Shown here in pieces: positions 1 through 11,200 of a stretch of 44,060 nt of DNA (within the stretch, counting starts at the first letter, position 1; each line of letters begins with the position of its first letter). Source of the stretch: an uncultured Oscillospiraceae bacterium (GTDB lineage: Bacteria; Bacillota; Clostridia; Oscillospirales; Ruminococcaceae); NCBI GenBank assembly GCA_934446565.1, contig CAKSEO010000024.1:1-44060 (forward strand), given 5' to 3'. A program made the translations under genes and the position numbers. The notes below the pieces were generated by a model that was not told the DNA's origin, did not search any database, and saw only the letters and a list, made by a program, of their open reading frames with translations.

Positions 1-59
1 GTTTTTTGCCCCGGGAAACCCGGAGCAAAAAACGGATTTCAAAAGCCCGCTTCGCGGGC
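1..59. other. Two adjacent hairpins at the window edge
   Basis: GTTTTTTGC at 1-9 pairs perfectly with GCAAAAAAC at 24-32 around a CCGGGAAACCCGG core, and GCCCGC at 45-50 pairs with GCGGGC at 54-59 and is followed by a T-rich stretch. They probably form the 3' end of a transcript that begins left of the window. The upstream gene cannot be seen. Confidence 0.5.
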
Positions 60-83
60 AAATTCGATTTTTTCGACGGTCTG

Positions 84-119
84 ACCCGCTGTACCTTTAG
101 GTATAGCGGGTTTTGTGTT
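84..119 (+). terminator. Rho-independent terminator
   Basis: ACCCGCTGTACC pairs with GGTATAGCGGGT (12 bp, one G-U) around a TTTA loop and is followed by TTTGTGTTT. It would end a transcript entering from the left and isolates the gene at 210 from it. Confidence 0.7.
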
Positions 120-209
120 TGAGTTGACATTGCAGTAAAATGCAGTTTACGCCATTGTATTATTTGAGCATGGGGAACACCCCATATATCAGATATTAGG
201 AGGTTATTT

Positions 210-1235
210 ATGAAAATTAGAAATGTCACTCTTACAGGAAGTGAAATGAGCGTAAGCGGCATAACCGGAAACTACTGCTGTATCAATAATCGCAGCGCGG
301 ATGTTGTGTACGCGTCGGAAAGCGCCGGAGCCGACCCCCATTCCGGAGACGTCATGGCGGTCGATGCAGGATGCAGTGCGATTTTCCCGCTCGCCGGAAA
401 CAAGCTGTACGTTACCGGAACCGGAGACGTAACGCTTATCGGAAGCACGGAGCCGGTAAATTTTTTTAAGCCGTCGGCAACAGCAGGTTCCGGCGGCGTA
501 TCAAAACAGTATGTAGACAGCGGCGACAAAGCGGTAAGATCCGCGATAGCTAACCGAAACCTGCTTGACAACCCGGACTTCGGGATAAATCAGCGGAAGC
601 TCTCTGGAACAGTCAATGCACCGGGTCATCTTTGCGACAGGTGGAAGCTCATCTCCGGAAGCGCTGTGATAAACTCGGATGGCTCTATCGTGCTCAGCGG
701 CACAATGTCGCAGACGCTCGAGGCTGCGGCAGGAACTTCTGTTACCGCGTCGGCAAACGCCGGAACACCGTCATACGATAACAGTACCCGCACATTTTCC
801 ATCACGGCTGCCGATGAGACAATAAAATGGGCAAAACTTGAAAAGGGGAGCACAGCAACTGCATTTATATCTCCGGATCCGGTGGCGGAGCTCATCAGAT
901 GCAAAAGATACTACCAGCGCATAGGTGGAAAGAACTATGCGATGTGCGGATCCGGGTATGTCGTGCAGAATGGAAGCAACTCGTTCATCGTTTTTCCGCT
1001 TGCCGTTCCGGTATGCGATGGGACGATAAGCGTCAGTCTGAATGGAACGATATATATCTGCGACCAGTCGCACTATGGAGCTGCAGCGCTCCCTTGTACG
1101 GCTATATCCGGCGACGCGCATGCTTCGGGCGGCACGATATCCGCGACATTCCCAATAACGGGAGGAACCGCTGGCGGAGCTGTCGCGCAGTTCCGTGACA
1201 ACACCAGCTACATTGAGATATCAGCAGAGCCATAA
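210..1235 (+). CDS. Phage tail-fibre / receptor-binding-like protein
   Basis: The 341-residue product carries landmarks common in tail-fibre proteins of Clostridia phages and prophages: NLLDNPDFGINQR at about 117-129, CDRWKL at 142-147, and WAKLEKGSTATAF plus a CKRYYQ element at 207-236. Residues 1-90 form a small Gly/Ser/Thr-rich domain, and the C-terminal 100 residues look like a beta-rich receptor-binding head. There is no signal peptide. TAGGAGGT at 197-204 sets the ATG. No other phage structural gene follows: the next gene is convergent glycan biosynthesis. It may be the last gene of a prophage lying left of the window, a prophage remnant, or a captured fibre. The family-level call rests on motifs remembered from annotated tail proteins, and the host receptor is unknown. 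Confidence 0.65.
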   Translation: MKIRNVTLTGSEMSVSGITGNYCCINNRSADVVYASESAGADPHSGDVMAVDAGCSAIFPLAGNKLYVTGTGDVTLIGSTEPVNFFKPSATAGSGGVSKQYVDSGDKAVRSAIANRNLLDNPDFGINQRKLSGTVNAPGHLCDRWKLISGSAVINSDGSIVLSGTMSQTLEAAAGTSVTASANAGTPSYDNSTRTFSITAADETIKWAKLEKGSTATAFISPDPVAELIRCKRYYQRIGGKNYAMCGSGYVVQNGSNSFIVFPLAVPVCDGTISVSLNGTIYICDQSHYGAAALPCTAISGDAHASGGTISATFPITGGTAGGAVAQFRDNTSYIEISAEP

Positions 1236-1251
1236 AAGCATTTTAAACAAA

Positions 1252-1284
1252 GCGGGAGGGTCAGCGCCCTCCCGTTATTATTTT
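1252..1284. terminator. Bidirectional terminator between convergent genes
   Basis: CGGGAGGG at 1253-1260 pairs with CCCTCCCG at 1267-1274. A T-rich stretch follows on the plus side and TTTGTTT follows on the minus side. It serves both the tail-fibre-like gene and the galactofuranosyltransferase gene. Confidence 0.75.
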
Positions 1285-2996
1285 AACCCTAACTGTCTGT
1301 CCCAAAAATCGAATGAAGTAAGTTCGCTCATGTGGGAACAGTAACTCTCTCTGGCTTTGTTTAAGCCTGCTGCCAGCCTGATGGACTTAACGACCGCACC
1401 AGCCAGGCATCTTGTCAGTTTGATGAACGACTTGCGGGTCACTATCCCTTTATCCCCGCCAAGCTGATACTGAATGACGATACGCCGCCGGAACATATCA
1501 TTAAGACCCGCACGGGAAAGCGGAAGCGCGGATACCTCTTTTTTCATGAGAAAGGGTGGGATCAGGTGCCCGCCTAGCGTGAGGGCAAATGCCACAGTCA
1601 CGCGGTTGTTCCTGACGCTGTTGTCGCACCGCATTTCTTCCCTCCATTCCGGGATATCGGTGAGTGATGTGAGTTTCGGTGCGGAGCGTATAAGGCTGGA
1701 ATTAAGTTCTTCGTTATCGCGGTCAAGGAAAGCTTCGGCGCCCTCCAGGTAATCGTCCGCCGCACGGAAAACCAGTTTGCAGCAGTCATACCGATACAGC
1801 ATGCATTCTTTAAGCACCTCGTGCCAGAAGCGCTTCAGCGCTCTGCTGACAGTAAGTCCGCAGTGAATAGAGTTGATTATAAGTTCATTGCGGAGATTAT
1901 AGTAATCAAGCACGAAACTGGTCTTGCGGTCGAATGCCTCGTGGCGTACGGCAACGCCGTTCATAGTGATGATATTTGTATCAACAGGCTTTCTGAGCCC
2001 GTATTCCACATCGTCGAATTTTATAAACAGCGGAAGCGGAAGCCCTCTCTCGGTCACGCTTGCGGGCATCAGCAGGGTCCACCAGCCGCCGTATTGGATA
2101 GCGGTTTCACTGAGATTGTCAAGCAGCTGGCGACGGTCGGTCATATCAAGACCGTGATGGTGTATAAGCGCTTGAGTACCGGTCCAGTCGGCTCCCGCTT
2201 CATACTGAACGAACGGAGCGTCTATCGCAACCATTGCTGCACTGAGCCAGCTTTCAGAATATTCATCTTTCAGCAGGGAGATGAATGCATTCATTCTTTC
2301 CAGTGATTCCGGGTAGAAGCTGACATCATCGTCCATCAGCAGGATGTGGGTCGCGCCGCTGCGCACGGCTTCTATTATTCCCCGGGTGAAACCGCCGCTT
2401 CCCCCAAGGTTTTTGTTCGGCAGGACGTGCACAAGGCCGTCAGACAGAGCTTCAGCGTCCAGTGTGCCGCCATTGTCGATAACGTATACCCGGTCAATGA
2501 ACTGTGAGCCCATGCTGCGAAGCATTCCTGAATTCCGTATGGCATATTCTTCGCGCTTGTAAGTGCATATGACCGCCGCGGTGTGTATGTCGTCCGGCTC
2601 AGCTTCTGTGTGATACTCAGCGCTTTCGACTTTGCAGTCCGTCAGCGCGGCTATCGACGCATACATGAAACCCTGTTCCGGAAGTTCAGATAATTCTGTT
2701 TTCAGCACTGCCATGCCGTCCTCGTCTGTCTGTACGGATGATATGACCTGGGCTTTTCCGTCAAACACGCAAAGCGATACATTCGACTTTCCGGACACCT
2801 TCACACGCAATTCCACAGACTTAACGCGGGTATATTTCCGGAACCTGGTGTAACACATGCAGTTATAATACGTGTCAAATGAAGCTGTATTTCCTGCGGA
2901 AATGAATAGCTTCCCGCAGGATAATCGTCCGCCGTTAACTATAACGGCTCCAGCGGATTCGTCTGTTATCAGCTTTTGGATCAGCAAATGGCTCAC
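1278..2996 (-). CDS. GlfT2-like galactofuranosyltransferase (GT2 family)
   Basis: The 572-residue protein probably polymerises galactofuranose from UDP-Galf onto a lipid-linked or surface glycan on the cytoplasmic face. Residues 1-135 resemble the N-terminal beta-sandwich of GlfT2. The GT-A domain starts near 140 (AAVICTYKRE), with the donor loop LPNKNLGGSGGFTRG at 192-206 and the metal-binding MDDDV with Asp222-224. FIKFDDVEYGLR (Asp328, Asp329) and His352 match the second acidic cluster and histidine conserved in mycobacterial GlfT2. The C-terminal 200 residues are helical, as in that family. Its ATG overlaps the mutase stop by 4 bp, so the two are translationally coupled. Whether it makes a 1,5/1,6 polymer cannot be told from sequence. 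Confidence 0.85.
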   Translation of the reverse strand: MSHLLIQKLITDESAGAVIVNGGRLSCGKLFISAGNTASFDTYYNCMCYTRFRKYTRVKSVELRVKVSGKSNVSLCVFDGKAQVISSVQTDEDGMAVLKTELSELPEQGFMYASIAALTDCKVESAEYHTEAEPDDIHTAAVICTYKREEYAIRNSGMLRSMGSQFIDRVYVIDNGGTLDAEALSDGLVHVLPNKNLGGSGGFTRGIIEAVRSGATHILLMDDDVSFYPESLERMNAFISLLKDEYSESWLSAAMVAIDAPFVQYEAGADWTGTQALIHHHGLDMTDRRQLLDNLSETAIQYGGWWTLLMPASVTERGLPLPLFIKFDDVEYGLRKPVDTNIITMNGVAVRHEAFDRKTSFVLDYYNLRNELIINSIHCGLTVSRALKRFWHEVLKECMLYRYDCCKLVFRAADDYLEGAEAFLDRDNEELNSSLIRSAPKLTSLTDIPEWREEMRCDNSVRNNRVTVAFALTLGGHLIPPFLMKKEVSALPLSRAGLNDMFRRRIVIQYQLGGDKGIVTRKSFIKLTRCLAGAVVKSIRLAAGLNKARESYCSHMSELTSFDFWDRQLGLK

Positions 2997-4087
2997 CTCT
3001 TTAGTTCCGCCGCTGCTGCGTTCAGTGCGGACCTTATTACTTTGTCCATGTCGTAATACTTGTATTCCCCGAGCCGTCCGCCAAAGATGACATCGGGATA
3101 CCTGTCTGTCAGCGACTTGTATTTTTCGTATAACGCGTTATTTGTCGCGTCATTCACGGGGTAGTACGGCTCGTTCCCCTCCTGCCATTTGGCGGGATAC
3201 TCGCGGCTGATGACGGTCTGCGGCTGTGTTCCGAATTCGAAGTGCTTGTGCTCGATGATCCTTGTGTAGGGGACATCAGACGACGTATAATTCACTACTG
3301 CATTTCCCTGGTAGTTATCGCAGTCAAGTACCTCATGTTCAAATCGGAGAGAGCGGTACTCCAGGTGTCCGCAGCAATATCCGAAGAATTCGTCTATAGG
3401 ACCTGTGTAGACTGTCCTTTCGGCAAGCTTTTCGCCGCGAACTGCGGAATGATCCGTTTTCAGCTGCACGTCGCATCCCGACAGGAGCTTATCGAATATC
3501 TGGGAATAGCCTCCCACAGGGATTCCCTGGAAAGGGTCGTTAAAATAATTGTTGTTGAACGTGAACCGAAGCGGGATTCGTTTGATGATAAATGCAGGAA
3601 GCTCGCGGCAGGGACGTCCCCACTGCTTTTCAGTATATCCCTTTATCAGCTTTTCATATATATCTCGTCCGACCAGGGACAGAGCCTGTTCTTCTAGATT
3701 CTCCGCCGCTTTGCCGGCGAAATCCGCTGTTTGTCCGTTTATTATCGAGCGAGCTTCTGCCGGAGTCCTGACGCCCCACATGCGACTGAACGTATTCATG
3801 TTGAACGGGAGGTCATACAGCTCGTCGTTGTAGATCGCGACAGGGGAATTGATGAAATTGTTGAAGTCCGCGAATTGATTGATGTAATCCCATATACGGC
3901 GGTCAGATGTGTGGAAAATATGCGCGCCATAGCAATGTACGTTTATCCCGGCTACGGCTTCAGTGTGGCAGTTTCCGCCGGTGTGAGCACGCTTGTCTAT
4001 CACAAGACAGCGCTTTCCGCGCTGCGTCATCTCGTGAGCAAACACAGCCCCGAATAGTCCCGCGCCAACTATCAGATAATCGTACAT
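2993..4087 (-). CDS. glf: UDP-galactopyranose mutase
   Basis: This flavoenzyme interconverts UDP-galactopyranose and UDP-galactofuranose. The 364-residue product has the FAD-binding Rossmann motif VGAGLFGAV at 7-15, the dinucleotide acidic end VIDKR at 29-33, HTGGNCHTE at 35-43, the YGAHIFHT segment at 53-60, and the C-terminal GGRLGEYKYYDMD segment typical of bacterial Glf. Length is normal for the family. It is the first gene of a two-gene operon with the GlfT2-like transferase and has a consensus promoter. The pair implies that the organism makes a galactofuranose-containing surface glycan. Confidence 0.95.
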   Translation of the reverse strand: MYDYLIVGAGLFGAVFAHEMTQRGKRCLVIDKRAHTGGNCHTEAVAGINVHCYGAHIFHTSDRRIWDYINQFADFNNFINSPVAIYNDELYDLPFNMNTFSRMWGVRTPAEARSIINGQTADFAGKAAENLEEQALSLVGRDIYEKLIKGYTEKQWGRPCRELPAFIIKRIPLRFTFNNNYFNDPFQGIPVGGYSQIFDKLLSGCDVQLKTDHSAVRGEKLAERTVYTGPIDEFFGYCCGHLEYRSLRFEHEVLDCDNYQGNAVVNYTSSDVPYTRIIEHKHFEFGTQPQTVISREYPAKWQEGNEPYYPVNDATNNALYEKYKSLTDRYPDVIFGGRLGEYKYYDMDKVIRSALNAAAAELKR

Positions 4088-4122
4088 TTATGATTTCCCC
4101 CTGTTCAGCATGTCTGAATTCT

Positions 4123-4151
4123 ATTATACGGCATAAAAGCATTTATGTCAA
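4123..4151 (-). promoter_or_regulatory. Sigma-A promoter for the glf operon
   Basis: On the minus strand TTGACA (4151-4146) is 17 bp from TATAAT (4128-4123), a perfect consensus 36 bp before the glf ATG. Confidence 0.85.
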
Positions 4152-4172
4152 GGACGAACATGCCGTCAGCGC

Positions 4173-4201
4173 TTGCATTTGTCGGTACATAGTGCTATAA
4201 T
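4173..4201 (+). promoter_or_regulatory. Sigma-A promoter for the GT52-like gene
   Basis: TTGCAT (4173-4178), 17 bp spacer and TATAAT (4196-4201) lie 33 bp before the ATG at 4234. It is back to back with the glf promoter, so the two glycan transcripts diverge from one short control region. Confidence 0.8.
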
Positions 4202-4233
4202 ATAATAAATCATTTTTGAAATGAGATGAAAAC

Positions 4234-5181
4234 ATGAAAAGACTGTTCATATGTTCAACCTATTATCATACCTTGATAACCTGCATAAAGGCAATGTCGG
4301 GCATTCAGACTGAAATAGCAGTTACAGATTATATCCCGGAAGCAGAGGGACTTTCTGAAAGGCTTCAGAAAAGCGGCTTGTTCGGAAAAGTAATGCTTCT
4401 GCACACCCCCAGGGAATACAAACCCGCAAATGCGTTCGACAAGCTCTTTTTCCTGCACAGCCGCAACCGCAGCCTGGTCGGCAGGCAGCTTACGGTGGAT
4501 CTCAGCGGATATGATGAGATTAATATATTCCATGATGATACATGGTTTGCGAGGTACCTGAAAGACGCCCGCATACCATACGTCCTGATCGAGGACGCGC
4601 TTGACAGTTTCAAGAGCATAGATCAGAGCGTGTTCGGATATATGACGAAAAATGGACCGAAGCAGTGGATAAAGAAGCTTTTGGGATATGGATATGTTTT
4701 TGTTGACCAGTGCCCGTGCGTTCAGTCAATAGAGGTCAATTCGGCAGATGGACTTGATTTTTCCTGCGAGGTAAAAGAAGTACCGCGTAAGCCTATGTTT
4801 GATTCCCTCTCGGAAGCTGACCGCAAGAAGCTTGCGGATATTTTCCTGCCGGATGTTCACGATGAAAGTGCGCTGCATGGTACGCTCATACTAACTCAGC
4901 CGTTTGCCGACGACGGATTGATGAGCCTTGAACGGCAGAAAGAGATATTTGCCGGCTTGTCGCGGAGTTACCCTGACGCAGTGATAAAGCCGCATCCCCG
5001 AGACATTGCGGATTACAGCGACCTGGGCTGCCCGATGCTTCCGAAAAATGTGCCGTTCGAGGTGATAGAGATGTGCTGTTCTCCTCACTATTCGCTTGCG
5101 GTATCCGTTTCATCGACTGCCGTTAACGGACTGCGCTGCGCTGACGAAAAGCTCCTGCTGGGAATGGATCACATCAAATAA
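4234..5181 (+). CDS. GT52-like glycosyltransferase (sialyltransferase superfamily)
   Basis: The 315-residue protein resembles family 52 transferases (lipooligosaccharide sialyltransferase/capsule type, GT-B fold). It opens with the short strand KRLFICSTYYH, has IFHDDTWFARYL at 98-109 and YVLIEDALDSF at 116-126, and ends with TQPFADDG at 221-228 and the hallmark IKPHPRD at 251-257, where the basic/His residues bind the nucleotide sugar. There is no signal peptide, so it acts in the cytoplasm. It is monocistronic, divergent from glf and ended by a strong hairpin. Donor and acceptor are unknown: members of this family use CMP-sialic acid or other sugars, and no sialic acid synthesis genes are visible here. 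Confidence 0.7.
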   Translation: MKRLFICSTYYHTLITCIKAMSGIQTEIAVTDYIPEAEGLSERLQKSGLFGKVMLLHTPREYKPANAFDKLFFLHSRNRSLVGRQLTVDLSGYDEINIFHDDTWFARYLKDARIPYVLIEDALDSFKSIDQSVFGYMTKNGPKQWIKKLLGYGYVFVDQCPCVQSIEVNSADGLDFSCEVKEVPRKPMFDSLSEADRKKLADIFLPDVHDESALHGTLILTQPFADDGLMSLERQKEIFAGLSRSYPDAVIKPHPRDIADYSDLGCPMLPKNVPFEVIEMCCSPHYSLAVSVSSTAVNGLRCADEKLLLGMDHIK

Positions 5182-5182
5182 G

Positions 5183-5217
5183 ATACCCCGCTGCCTTAAC
5201 AGCGGGGTATGATATTT
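5183..5217. terminator. Bidirectional terminator
   Basis: ATACCCCGCTG (5183-5193) pairs perfectly with CAGCGGGGTAT (5200-5210) and lies between convergent genes. ATATTT follows on the plus side and CTTATTT on the minus side. Confidence 0.8.
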
Positions 5218-5238
5218 CAGCGGAGTTTACCGGAGATG

Positions 5239-8200
5239 TCAGCCTTTCACGGTCAACGTGGAAGAAGGATCACTGTAGTTCACTCCGTCAGTGGATATAT
5301 ACACAACATATGTGTAGGCAGTACCGGAAACAAGGGAGTTATCCGTCCAGGAGAGGTTAGAGGTGGAAGCCATTGTCTTCCAGCCAGTGCCGTCGTTTCT
5401 GCGGACGCGGTACTTCTTGACGCCGGGTACAGCCGCCCAGCTCAACTCGGCAACGCCGTCATCGGTGAATACGGTGAGCGCAGCGGAGCCGCTGCCGCCG
5501 ACCAGAGCGACCTTAACGGTTTTGGAGGGCTCGGCGAAGCTGCCGTTAACAAAGGGATAAACAACGTAGGTGTATCTGCCGCCATTTTGAGCAGTGGTGT
5601 CAACGTAACTGGTCTTGTCGCTGGTCTGGAGAGTAGTCCAGCCGGTGCCGTCGTTGCGGCGGATACGGTACTTGGAAGCGCCGCTGACCTTGTTCCAGGA
5701 AACGGTGACGTTGTTTTCCTGAGCGGTGACGGTGAGGACGGCTGTGGTGGATTCGGCTTCGATAGTAGCCTTTGCGGACTTCGACTGGAGAGCGGTGTTG
5801 AACGCACCGTTGATGTAGGGGATAACAACAAATTCCAGAGTTAAGCCGTCGTCGTCAGAAGTGTAGCTGAAAGACAGCTCTGCGGTAGTAGCAACCGTCT
5901 GCCATCCGGTGCCGTCGTTAACGCGCAGGCGGTATTTGCTGGCGCCGGCGGTCTCGGTCCATGTGAGCTCTACGGTGCGTCCGTTAACCGAGGAGGTTAT
6001 CACCGGAGCGGCGGCGCGGGCGACCTTAACTGTGACGGGCTCGGACTGTAATGCGGTGTTGAACTCAGTTCCGATGTAGGGGATAACAACGTAGGTGTTT
6101 TCGCCGTCTGCGGGCGCTGCGTCGGTGTAGGAGGTCCCGCTCACTGTCGCAAGCGTCGTCCATGCTCCTCCGCTCTTGCGGCGGACGCGGTACTTTGTCG
6201 CGCCGCTGGTTTCGGTCCAGCTAAGGGAAACATTGGTGCCGCTGACAGCTGTCTTTACGACGGGTGCGGAATTTTCGATCATTGCGCCGACAGCCTCAGA
6301 CTGGTACTTGGTAACGAAGCTGCCATTTATGAACGGGATAACGATGTAATCATAATCGGTTTCGATCACGGCTGTTGTGTCGGTATATTTTACGGCGTTT
6401 ACAGTCGCGATGGTCTCCCAGCTTCCGGCAGATCTGCGGCGGATACGGTACTTAGTTGCGCCGGATGTTCTGGTCCATGCAAGATCTATGCCTGTGATAC
6501 CAGTCTGTGCCCGGAGTTCCAGAGTGGGGTCGATGGTCTTGTAAACAATGTCAGAATTGCTGATTTCGGTCCATTTTCCGTCAACATAGGCGCTGACTGC
6601 AAAACCGTATGTTTCGCCGCCGACAAGGTCGGAAATGCGGATGGTGTTTGCAGAGCTGTCAACTTCGCTGGAATTTACGATATCATCGCCGGAATAGCAG
6701 TATACCGTGTACTTTTCAGCGCCGGAAACAGCTTCCCAGGATATATCAGCGCTGCCCTTTGCGGTGGTCACGCTGAACTGAACAGCGGTTCGCTTGCCGG
6801 GATGGAGTACTACAGTGTCGCCGTCTTTCATGGAGTATATCTTGTCGCTGAGAGAATAGCTGAGATTCTTCTCGGAATTCCATCCATAACGGTTGGAAAT
6901 GGTGTAGTTGATAGACGTGATACGTAAATTTCCGTCTGCGTCAGTAAGCTTTCTGCCGTCGCTTGTGGTCATGTTGTCTAGTTTGAAAACGCCGCTGCTG
7001 CAGAACGACGCAGTCAGATTTCCGCCGTAGGTGCTGCCGTCCTCTGTCATGATATTGACGCAGTAAAGGAAGTGCTCTGCGCCGATATCCTCGGAATCAC
7101 CCGCATAGACATTCGCAGGAGAAACGAACTGCTTGAAGCCGTCCATGAGCTCGCCGACTGTTTTTATGCCCGGGATGATCTCATCCATGTCAAGATCGGC
7201 GTTTCCTGTTATCGCCTCGCCGTCAAGCCATGTGCCGCTTTCGTCGTGGAACGCGTACAGCGTGACATCCTCCGTGATAGCGGGAAGCGATATCTCTGAA
7301 CGGGTATCCTCCTTGAATTCAAGGAGGACCTTGTCGCCGGAATTGAGTATGCTTATTTTGTCGCTGAGCGGTTTTCCGGATTCGTCGGTGGCGGCGTCTA
7401 TCTGTATCTGCACCTGCATTACTTTGTAATCAGCTCTTTCAGGCAGCAGGTTCTCCTCATACTTGCTAAAGCTGTCGTAGCCTGCCTTGTCAAGGGCAAA
7501 GCCTTCCCAGTTCAGCCATGTGCAGTTTTCCGCAGACCAGTCATTGTCGCCGGCCTCGGGGTCGCGTGCCATGATGTTTATACGTGCGATGAATGCGTCC
7601 TTGCCTGCGCCGACGGAATCGCTGAAATATCCGAGCGCGTCGGTCAGCTGGGCTGCCTTGTATTTATCGAACAGTTCTGCCAAGGTCATGCCGATGATCT
7701 CGTCGTCTTCTATTGTCATATCGCCGTGTACGTTGATATAGCTGCCGTTGGATTCAGCAGTGAGTTCGAAAGCCTTTGCGTCCGTGGATATTTCGTATAC
7801 CTTGCGTGAATCGGCATTGCTTATGGTTATGCTGGAGCCATCATTCATGGAGCGCAGCTTTTCGCTGGCTGCCTGCATTTTTGATGAGCCGTCGCCGATA
7901 TCCTCCATTTTGGAAGAAACGCGGATGAATATCTTCTCGATGGTCGCGTCGCCTGATTGGTTGCGGATAAGGTCATCGACGCTGATAAGCATACGCTCGC
8001 CGTATGCCATGTCGGTGCCGTTGCTTTCCAGACCGTCGGAGGTGCGAATGATCACGCAGTTCCTGAAATTATCCTTGCCGATATCCTCAGAGTCGCTGAC
8101 GTAAGCGGGTCCGGCGATATCCAGCATTTTGTACTTTTCCCTGAGCTGGCTTATCGTTGACTTTCCGGGTTCGATACCGTCCAGCGAGATATTGAAATCG

Positions 8201-11200
8201 CTGAACGCCCATGCGCCGACGCACCACTGCGAAAGTTCCTCGTTTGTGTCGCTGTTTAAAACGCCAAGCTCGATATCTCCGCGTATTGCAGGCACTTCTG
8301 CGATATTTCTTTCATCCTCGGAGAATTCAAGGATTATGTTGATGCTGTCGCTTACCGTGCGGAGTGCCGGGCATACGGATATCAGCTTGCCGGACGCTTT
8401 GTCCTCCTCTGTTTTTACACTGATCTGGTAGCCTATGCCGTAGACAGAGTAATCGCTGTATTCTTTCAGAATGTCGCTGAAAGACAGCTCAGCCGCCTTG
8501 CCGAAAGGAGCGGTGTCGCTTGCAGCGACTGTGAATACGTTCCGGCCGTCACCAAGCTGTAGAGCAACGCTCACCTCCAGCATATCCTGTGTGAGCCCGT
8601 CTAAATATGCGGTGTTAAGCGTGAGAGCCGGAATGGTGAAGTTCTTCTTGCTTTCGAGCAGGCCGCCCGCAGTGATGTTGTTGAACTGTATATCCGAAAC
8701 ATCTTCCAGCGGATAATATCCTGACGCTGAGCTTCCGATAAGCTGCTCGTCGCTGAATGTCGTCAGGGTCATTTCTCCGGATAATCCGGGCAATGTTACC
8801 GAGCCGTGCTCATCCTGCGTAAATTCAAGCGTCACCTTATCGCCGATATCAAGGCTGTCGAGGTCGTATTCAGAAACCATCTGAATGTTATAAGCAATTC
8901 TTGTTATAACATAGTCCTTTGCGTCAGCGATGGATAGCCCTGAATTGCCATCCTCAAAGCTGTCAAGAGAAATATAACTGTCGCTGGTCAGCGTGTAGAA
9001 ATCGCCGTTTCCTAGGAACAATTCCTTGCCGTCCTTTTCGGCATACACATTTGCGCCGTACATGAACATTGCTGCCCCGGCATTCAGGCTGTCGCTGTAA
9101 TAGGGAAGTCCGGACATGCTGAGTACCTTGTAGTTTTCGAGGAGCTCTCCGACTGTTGTGGTGCCGTAGGTTATTCCATCGGGCGCGTCAGCATCTACTG
9201 AATTAAAGGCGAATTTTCCGCCGCCTCCGTTGTCGTATATCGAAAGCTCGGTGCGTATAGCGGTCGGTTCAGAGATGGAAAGGTACTTTCTTCCCGGCTC
9301 AGCTACGACGTCCAGAGTATCTCCGGCGCTCATGCTGCGGATAGTTTCACTGGCCGCTATAGGCTTATCGCCGGTGGTGTCTATCTTTGCACGGACATGT
9401 ACCCAGATGTCCTCCAGGACATAATCAGCGGCGTCGCGGACCGCCTGTAGATTATCGTCGAGGTATATGGTCATATCCTCGCCGAATTTCACAAATCCGC
9501 AGTACAGCGATTCAACAGAGGAATCCTCCGCATTCCTTACGTTCAGGAATGCCGCCATCTGATAGCCGTCGTCTCCAAGCGACTTGTCGTCGGAAACGAA
9601 TTTTACGCCGGAAATAGTCAGGTTTCCGTATTCGTCGGCGAAGTCAGCCAGGCGCATGCCAGCGTACTTCTCGCCGAGTGCAACGGCAAACCCGCCCTCA
9701 GCTGTTATTCCATAGTTGGCGTCGTCCTTTGCGGTGAGCGTGATGGTCTGCTGTTCAGACAGACCGTCTATCACGGCATTTTTGCGGCTTTCCTTCGCCA
9801 ACTGGACATGTATCCGGTCCTCGGGCTGCATTGCGAGGATAGTGTCGCTGCACGGTTCAAATTTGTTATCTCCGAGGTCGTTGTATGCGAGGCAGATGTT
9901 TGCGCTGACTCCGTACACCTCATATTTTGAGGATTCTCCGGTCTTGAACCGGTCCTTGAAATCAGAGATATTGAATTCAGAGTTCTCGTTAAGCGGAATA
10001 TTCGGAGAATCAAGCCACTTATAGTAGTCGGGGTCATTCGTATCGCCGTCTTTCAGCCGTACCTGTATGCCGATATACCAGCTGAATGCGTCAGCGCCGG
10101 CGTTGACACTATCGCTGACGTATCCGGGAGCGTCGGCGCTGATGGTGCTGTATTCGCTGAATACTTCGTCCATGGTCTTGCCGATGAGCCCGCAGTCTGT
10201 GTACTGTGCGGAATCGAACGCGATATATTTGAAGGTGTCATCCTTAATGATGTTCAGGCTGGCGCTGTTTTTGCCGAGCGTCTCGAGCACATTGCCGAGC
10301 TTTACTGGAAGCCGCTCATCCTTGGTGAACTCGATCTTGATTTCCTGATCTGATTCCATTGTCCTTACGGGTTCGTATACGCAGCGGCTCTTGTCTATGG
10401 ATGAATCATATTCGTTGACCAGGCTGACGCGTACGAACACGTCTTCGATGGTATAGTTGGAATAATCTGCAGTGGTTCCGCCATTGCCGTCGGTGAAGTC
10501 TTCTACTGCGAAGCTTCCGCCGTCAAGGCTCTTTTCATCCTGGTAAAGCCATACGGATTCTTCGCCGTTGCTTAAATGGAGCTTTGGGCTGACGGACAGC
10601 ATGTCTCTTGTAAGTCCGTCAAGGCTGCTGGATGTGAATTCGTTAGAGGGGACAGAGATGCTCTTGAATCCGCTGAGGAGCTCTGAAACCTTTGTGGTGC
10701 CCGGGGTAATGCCGCTAACGCTGTCTATGCTGAGGTCGCTGCCTGCGGTAGTGCCGTCCAGCCAGCTGTCATCGGTGAATGTCCAGATGCTCTGTGTTCC
10801 CTTGAGCGGGGAGACCGTGACGATATCGCGGACATCCTCGGTGAGCTCGATAACTATTTCATCGCCATTAGACAGACCTCTTACATTTTCGCAGACGCTG
10901 ACGTTCTTTCCGCTGTCATTGCGCGTGGTCTTGACCGCCATGTCGAGTACTATTCTGTCAATGACATATTCTCCGAAATTTGCCAGCTTTTCGCCGTTAT
11001 CCGTTCTGAGTCCGCCGATGGTAGCGCTGCCGCCGTCAAAGTCAAGAGCCCATCTTGAACGGAATTTAACGGTTTCGTCGCCTTTCTTCGCGTAGATGGT
11101 GACATAGTTCTCCATCATGTCGCGGGTGAGTCCCTCGATATTGCTGGAGTGGAACGAAAGCTCCGGAATAGTAATGCTCCTGTACGCTGCGAGGAGCTCA

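Noticed and set aside
5209..5844. A 211-residue plus-strand ORF and similar antisense ORFs across the FN3 tails
   Set aside because: They are antisense shadows of the repeat coding sequence, with no ribosome site; the same shadow recurs at 14083-14564 because the DNA is duplicated.
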